The notes under the pieces: model-generated
Database searches by the model: none
What the model was told of the DNA's origin: nothing
What the model saw: the letters and a program-made list of their open reading frames with translations, nothing else
Shown here: piece after piece, positions 46,956 through 50,265 of the stretch
How the letters are laid out: each line of letters opens with the position of its first letter
How positions within the stretch are numbered: the stretch's first letter is position 1
Position numbers and translations under genes: made by a program
Assembly (NCBI GenBank): GCA_016218025.1
Contig: JACRFD010000048.1
Location: 1-50,265 of the forward strand
Origin: Ignavibacteriales bacterium
Lineage (GTDB): Bacteria; Bacteroidota; Ignavibacteria; UBA10030; SZUA-254
Direction: 5' to 3'
Length of the DNA stretch: 50,265 bases

Positions 46956-49900
46956 ATGGAGAAATCTTTAGAACTTGTCCGTCAATTAGTGAATGACTTT
47001 CGTGAACACGAGAAGGCATACCTTACGCAGTCGTATTCGGAACAGCAGGCACGGTCGGATTTTATTAATAAGTTTTTTACTGCACTTGGCTGGGATGTGA
47101 ATCACGAGAGGCAGAAGAATCCGTACGAACAAGAGGTGAAGATAGAAAACCCGCTGAGAACGGAGGGAACACAACGCCGCGCCGATTATGCGTTCTTCGT
47201 TGCACCAAACTTCCGCGACGTGAAGTTCTTTGTTGAAGCAAAGAAACCTGCTCACGATCTTGCTAACGCAAATTATTATTACCAAACTGTCCGTTACGGA
47301 TGGAACAAGACTACGCCAATTGCCGTACTCACCGACTTTGAAGAATTCCACATACTCGATTGCCGTTTTAAGCCGAACATAAAAACAGTTCTTGATCATA
47401 AGATTGAATCGTTCCACTACTCGCAGTACACCGATGAGGAAATATTTAAAAAGATTTTTTACCTTTTCGGTCGGGATGCGGTTGCTGGCGGGTCGCTGGA
47501 AAACTTTGTACAAACACTTCCCAAGCCGCGCGGCAAAGGAAAAGGAATTGTTCGCGGAAAATACCAGCAGGTTGATGAAGCTTTTTTGGAACTGTTAGAT
47601 GGTTACCGCGATACTCTTGCACATGCTTTCAAGAATAAGAATCCGCACTTAGATGGTGAATCTCTTACAGAAGCAGTTCAGCGTACACTTGACCGGCTTG
47701 TATTCATCCGCTTCCTTGAAGATAAAGGGATTGAGGAGCAAGCAATTTCACAACTTCGACTGGGAGGGAGTTCCGCCCAAAAGACGGCGGACAAGTCCAA
47801 CTCCCGACCATTGCAAGTCGATCAGAAAAGGTCGGGAGCAAAGCTCCCTCCCAGCAGTGGTGGAGCGAAGCTCCTTCCCAGCAGTGTTTCGGTGTGGGAG
47901 AAGTTTCTTACTTTGTGCCGAAGCATGGAACCGAAGTATAACGGACTTGTTTTTAAACCGCACCCGGTAATAGACAGCCAAACTTTTGTTGCACCCGATG
48001 ATAAAACTTTTGGTGAGATATGCGAAGAGATTTCCGATCCCGCATCGCCGTACGACTTTAATACAATTCCCATCTCAATTCTCGGATCTATTTACGAACG
48101 GTTCCTCGGCAAAATTGTTACAACAACAGATAAGCGCGCGAAGGTTGTTGAGAAACCAGAAGTGCGCAAAGCGGGCGGTGTGTATTACACGCCAGAATAT
48201 ATTGTGCGGTACATTGTGAATGAGACTGTGGGGAAGTTGCTGTATGAAGAGCAGGGTGTAGGGTTTAGTAATGAGGGTATAGGGTTTAATAATAATAATG
48301 TTGGAGGTGAAAATTATGGCGTTACAAACGTACAAGGAACTGGAAGTGTGGAAGCGGGCAATGTCGTTGGTGGAAGAAATTTACAAGCTGACGGCGTTGC
48401 TTCCCAAGGAGGAACAATACGGATTGAAGAGCCAAATGCAGCGAGCGGCGGTCTCAATTCCGGCGAACATAGCGGAGGGGTACGGACGGGCGAATCGGAA
48501 GGAATACCTTCTATTCCTGTCGTACGCACGGGCATCATTGATGGAATTGGAAACACATTTGGAGATAGCTCTGCGGGTTATTCCGCTGAAGCAGGAACAA
48601 GCATCACTGGCAATATCGTTGATGGAAGAAGTGGGCAAGATGCTAACGCGTCTGATTCAATCTCTCAAAACCCACTAAACCCTAATCCCTATTCCCAAAA
48701 CCCTATACCCTATACCCCAAAATTCAAACTCACACCCGCCGAAGCCGCAAAGCTCAAGATCATCGATATTGCCTGCGGCTCGGGTTCGTTCCTGCTTGAA
48801 GTGTACAGCCAGTTGCTCGATTACCACACGCGGTATTACAACGAGTTTCCTGAGAAGGCGAAGAAAGGCGACACAGAAACGCGCGAGGGGAAGATAGTTC
48901 TCTCACACAAGAAGCGGCAGGAAATTTTGGTAAACAACATTTACGGTGTTGACATAGATTTTCAGGCAACGGAGGTAACACAGCTTTCGCTTTATCTGAA
49001 GTTGATGGAAGATGTAACAATGAACGATGCCTACCAATTCAGTTTGCTGAAGGAGCGGATGCTTCCCGATTTGCGGCGCAATATTGTGTGCGGTAACTCG
49101 CTGATTGGTAGAGATATTTTGGATGGCAAACTGTTCGACGATGAAACCGAGCGCACACTGAAGCCGATGAACTTTGAAGATGTATTTCCTGAGATTATGA
49201 CCCCCTCTGTCCCGACAAAAAAGATCGGGACATCTCCCCCTTCGCAAGGGGGAGAAAAAGAGGGGGTCGAAAAAAAGGCAAGCTCAGGAGGCGGTCCTTC
49301 GACAAGCTCAGGACATGGCTTCGATGTTGTTGTGGGGAATCCGCCGTATGGTGCAACCTTCGATTTAGTTGCAACTACGTTTCTCGAAAAAAGATTTAAG
49401 ACTTATGTTGGGCGTGGAGAAAGTTATGTGTTGTTTGTTGAACGAGCATTAGAACTATTGAAACATGATGGCTATTTTGGCTACATAATTCCTGACACAT
49501 ACTTGAACCTTGGTTTTACCAAAGCTCTTCGGGATTTACTTCTTCAAAATGCGAAAATCCGTGAGGTTGTCCGGTTGCCTTCAACGGTATTCTCTGGAGC
49601 CATTGTCGACACAACTATTTTGAATTTTCAGAAAGATCATCTGACTAAAGATTATCATCCCGTGGATGTCCAAATCAGGCTCTTTAATAGGAAATCAAAG
49701 ATTACTGCCGTTAGTAATGCAATGCGTGAGTTTAGAATCCATTCAGGACTTTGGTTCCAACAAGATTCTTTTAATCTAGAAAGTAATGAAACTGAAAACA
49801 GGATTTTAGATAAAATAGAAAATGCTAATCCTTTATTAGCAGACTATGCCGACATGTTTTCAGGTATCAAGGCTTACGAGGTTGGCAAAGGGGATCCACC

Positions 49901-50265
49901 TCAAAACGAAAAAGTTCGAGATAGTAAACCATTTACATCTGAGAAGAAAAAGGGCAATATGTGGTCCCCTCTCTTCGATGGAAAACACATTGGACGGTAC
50001 GAATTGTTGTGGCAAGAGGACAACTGGGTTCATTATGGCAAATGGTTAGCGGCACCGCGTGAAGAGAACAACTTCATCGGCGCGAAGCTACTCATTCGGA
50101 AAATTGTTGGTAAAACACTTCTAGCAACATATATTCCTTATACCTCATTCTGTAATACACTCCTCTTCATTCTGAAGATAAAACCAGGCTGTTTGCTTCG
50201 TTATGAATACTTATTAGGGATTCTCAACTCAAAATTATTCGGTTGGTACTTCCGAAAGAAATTTC
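46956..50265 (+). CDS. Type IIG restriction endonuclease-methyltransferase, partial at right edge, with three in-frame insertions
   Basis: One frame is open from the ATG at 46956 to the last base (over 1100 codons, no stop). The N-terminal nuclease domain has PD-(D/E)XK residues D77 and E94-A-K96 (RADYAFF...KFFVEAKKP). A helical region leads to FIRFLEDKGI. The N6-adenine methylase has motif X-like GGVYYTPEYIV (407-417), motif I DIACGSGSF (604-612) and motif IV NPPY (795-798). TaqI/Eco57I-like segments (SYVLFVERALELLKHDGYFGYIIPD) and the start of a specificity domain (KLLIRKIVG, YTSFCNTLLF) follow. Insertions sit at residues about 269-311, 434-589 and 749-788, between those motifs. A BREX PglX-type methylase is less likely because of the N-terminal nuclease. 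Most of the gene is richer in G and C than the rest of the window, suggesting transfer. Confidence 0.85.
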   Translation, partial: MEKSLELVRQLVNDFREHEKAYLTQSYSEQQARSDFINKFFTALGWDVNHERQKNPYEQEVKIENPLRTEGTQRRADYAFFVAPNFRDVKFFVEAKKPAHDLANANYYYQTVRYGWNKTTPIAVLTDFEEFHILDCRFKPNIKTVLDHKIESFHYSQYTDEEIFKKIFYLFGRDAVAGGSLENFVQTLPKPRGKGKGIVRGKYQQVDEAFLELLDGYRDTLAHAFKNKNPHLDGESLTEAVQRTLDRLVFIRFLEDKGIEEQAISQLRLGGSSAQKTADKSNSRPLQVDQKRSGAKLPPSSGGAKLLPSSVSVWEKFLTLCRSMEPKYNGLVFKPHPVIDSQTFVAPDDKTFGEICEEISDPASPYDFNTIPISILGSIYERFLGKIVTTTDKRAKVVEKPEVRKAGGVYYTPEYIVRYIVNETVGKLLYEEQGVGFSNEGIGFNNNNVGGENYGVTNVQGTGSVEAGNVVGGRNLQADGVASQGGTIRIEEPNAASGGLNSGEHSGGVRTGESEGIPSIPVVRTGIIDGIGNTFGDSSAGYSAEAGTSITGNIVDGRSGQDANASDSISQNPLNPNPYSQNPIPYTPKFKLTPAEAAKLKIIDIACGSGSFLLEVYSQLLDYHTRYYNEFPEKAKKGDTETREGKIVLSHKKRQEILVNNIYGVDIDFQATEVTQLSLYLKLMEDVTMNDAYQFSLLKERMLPDLRRNIVCGNSLIGRDILDGKLFDDETERTLKPMNFEDVFPEIMTPSVPTKKIGTSPPSQGGEKEGVEKKASSGGGPSTSSGHGFDVVVGNPPYGATFDLVATTFLEKRFKTYVGRGESYVLFVERALELLKHDGYFGYIIPDTYLNLGFTKALRDLLLQNAKIREVVRLPSTVFSGAIVDTTILNFQKDHLTKDYHPVDVQIRLFNRKSKITAVSNAMREFRIHSGLWFQQDSFNLESNETENRILDKIENANPLLADYADMFSGIKAYEVGKGDPPQNEKVRDSKPFTSEKKKGNMWSPLFDGKHIGRYELLWQEDNWVHYGKWLAAPREENNFIGAKLLIRKIVGKTLLATYIPYTSFCNTLLFILKIKPGCLLRYEYLLGILNSKLFGWYFRKKF
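47760..47882 (+). repeat. Palindromic cassette inserted in frame in the restriction gene (GGTCGGGAGC family)
   Basis: An inverted unit is split: CTGGGAGGGAG (47760-47770) and CTCCCGACC (47801-47809), with an inner TCCGCC/GGCGGA hairpin. A complete direct unit follows at 47830-47855 and a degenerate one at 47859-47882. The family and order match the intergenic cassette at 46786-46893. In the host frame it reads as a Ser/Lys/Pro-rich loop of about 42 residues without stops. Confidence 0.85.
48253..48718 (+). mobile_element. Four-helix-bundle module inserted in the restriction gene, bounded by TAGGGTTT-like arrays
   Basis: The left border (48253-48287) holds AGGGTTTAGT and GGGTATAGGGTTT. The right border (48667-48718) holds their reverse complements ACTAAACCCT (48674-48683) and AAACCCTATACCC (48698-48710), plus further CCCTA-type units. 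Between them is a complete small gene. The host frame reads through the whole module as a Gly/Asn/Ser-rich stretch. Borders are approximate. No transposase or reverse transcriptase is present. Confidence 0.7.
48316..48678 (+). CDS. Four-helix-bundle protein (23S rRNA intervening-sequence protein / Avd-like), nested in another frame
   Basis: The ATG at 48316 lies six bases after GGAGGTG (48303-48309), one of the best Shine-Dalgarno sites in the window; an earlier ATG at 48298 lacks one. The 120-residue protein has four amphipathic helices and the hallmark of the S23/IVP family: LQTYKELEVWKRAM at the start, then SIPANIAEGYGRANRKEYLLFLSYARASLMELETHLEIA (44-82). The family occurs in intervening sequences of bacterial 23S rRNA and, as Avd, with diversity-generating retroelements, where it binds nucleic acid. 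Here it is coded one base out of register with the restriction gene, which stays open over its full length. Expression is supported by the ribosome site. Confidence 0.85.
   Translation: MALQTYKELEVWKRAMSLVEEIYKLTALLPKEEQYGLKSQMQRAAVSIPANIAEGYGRANRKEYLLFLSYARASLMELETHLEIALRVIPLKQEQASLAISLMEEVGKMLTRLIQSLKTH
49199..49268 (+). repeat. Cloverleaf-like palindromic element inserted in frame in the restriction gene
   Basis: An outer stem GACCCCCTC (49199-49207) / GAGGGGGTC (49260-49268) encloses two hairpins: TGTCCCGA (49208-49215) / TCGGGACA (49225-49232) and TCTCCCCC (49233-49240) / GGGGGAGA (49248-49255). All stems are perfect. The host frame reads through as a Pro/Ser/Lys/Gly-rich loop just before the NPPY domain. 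The following 49280-49315 contains AAGCTCAGGA twice and CCTTCGACAAGC, another repeat type. Confidence 0.85.

Noticed and set aside
46986..47513. 175-codon minus-strand frame opposite the restriction gene
   Set aside because: It is antisense to the conserved nuclease domain, has no family motif and no ribosome site; treated as a shadow.
48314..48638. Minus-strand open frames over the four-helix-bundle gene
   Set aside because: They arise from the low-T, G-rich composition of the module; sequences are Pro/Ser-rich with no recognisable family.
48316..48678. Diversity-generating retroelement, because the four-helix protein resembles Avd
   Set aside because: No reverse transcriptase, template repeat or variable repeat is seen nearby.

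Overview
The window reads as one contig from an AT-rich, Gram-negative bacterium of the FCB group, most likely Ignavibacteriota or a close relative (inference). The supporting signs are a type IX secretion (T9SS) C-terminal sorting domain of the YPNPFNPTT type, many small outer-membrane beta-barrel genes, lipoproteins, a TSP3-OmpA protein and a plastocyanin-like T9SS protein. Several promoters match the classical sigma-70 consensus (TTGACA-N17-TATAAT) rather than the divergent consensus of true Bacteroidetes. No rRNA, tRNA or CRISPR array was seen.

Layout. 1-1296 (minus): 5' part of a secreted-protein gene with an in-frame TGA. 1403-8285 (minus): a tight aromatic amino-acid operon, aroB > aroD-aroE fusion > aroA > aroC-chorismate mutase fusion > tyrA > NAD-type isocitrate dehydrogenase. 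8382-9929 (minus): ComM/YifB-like AAA protein. From 10044 all genes are on the plus strand: a TPR lipoprotein; pyrK-pyrD-folC; rho; a TSP3/OmpA protein; a thiolase / 3-hydroxyacyl-CoA dehydrogenase / acyl-CoA dehydrogenase set; a run of envelope proteins (22-26.6 kb) including two paralogous barrels under near-identical promoters; a 1992-residue multi-PAS/GAF histidine kinase with an N-terminal degenerate KaiC-like domain, and its response regulator; asnS; a NatAB-type ABC exporter; nuoJ-K-L-M followed by a Na+/H+ antiporter; and two copper-protein genes.

The most unusual locus is the right end. A type IIG restriction-modification gene starts at 46956 and stays open to the window edge (over 1100 codons). 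Three unrelated repeat or mobile elements lie inside it, and all leave the frame open: a palindromic GGTCGGGAGC-type cassette also found just upstream of the gene; a module of about 465 bp carrying a complete four-helix-bundle (23S-IVP/Avd-like) gene in a different frame, with its own Shine-Dalgarno and flanking TAGGGTTT-like inverted arrays; and a cloverleaf-like palindromic element. Each falls at a point that should be a loop between conserved methylase/nuclease motifs. It looks like in-frame colonisation of a protein gene by selfish elements, with one gene nested in another frame of its host.
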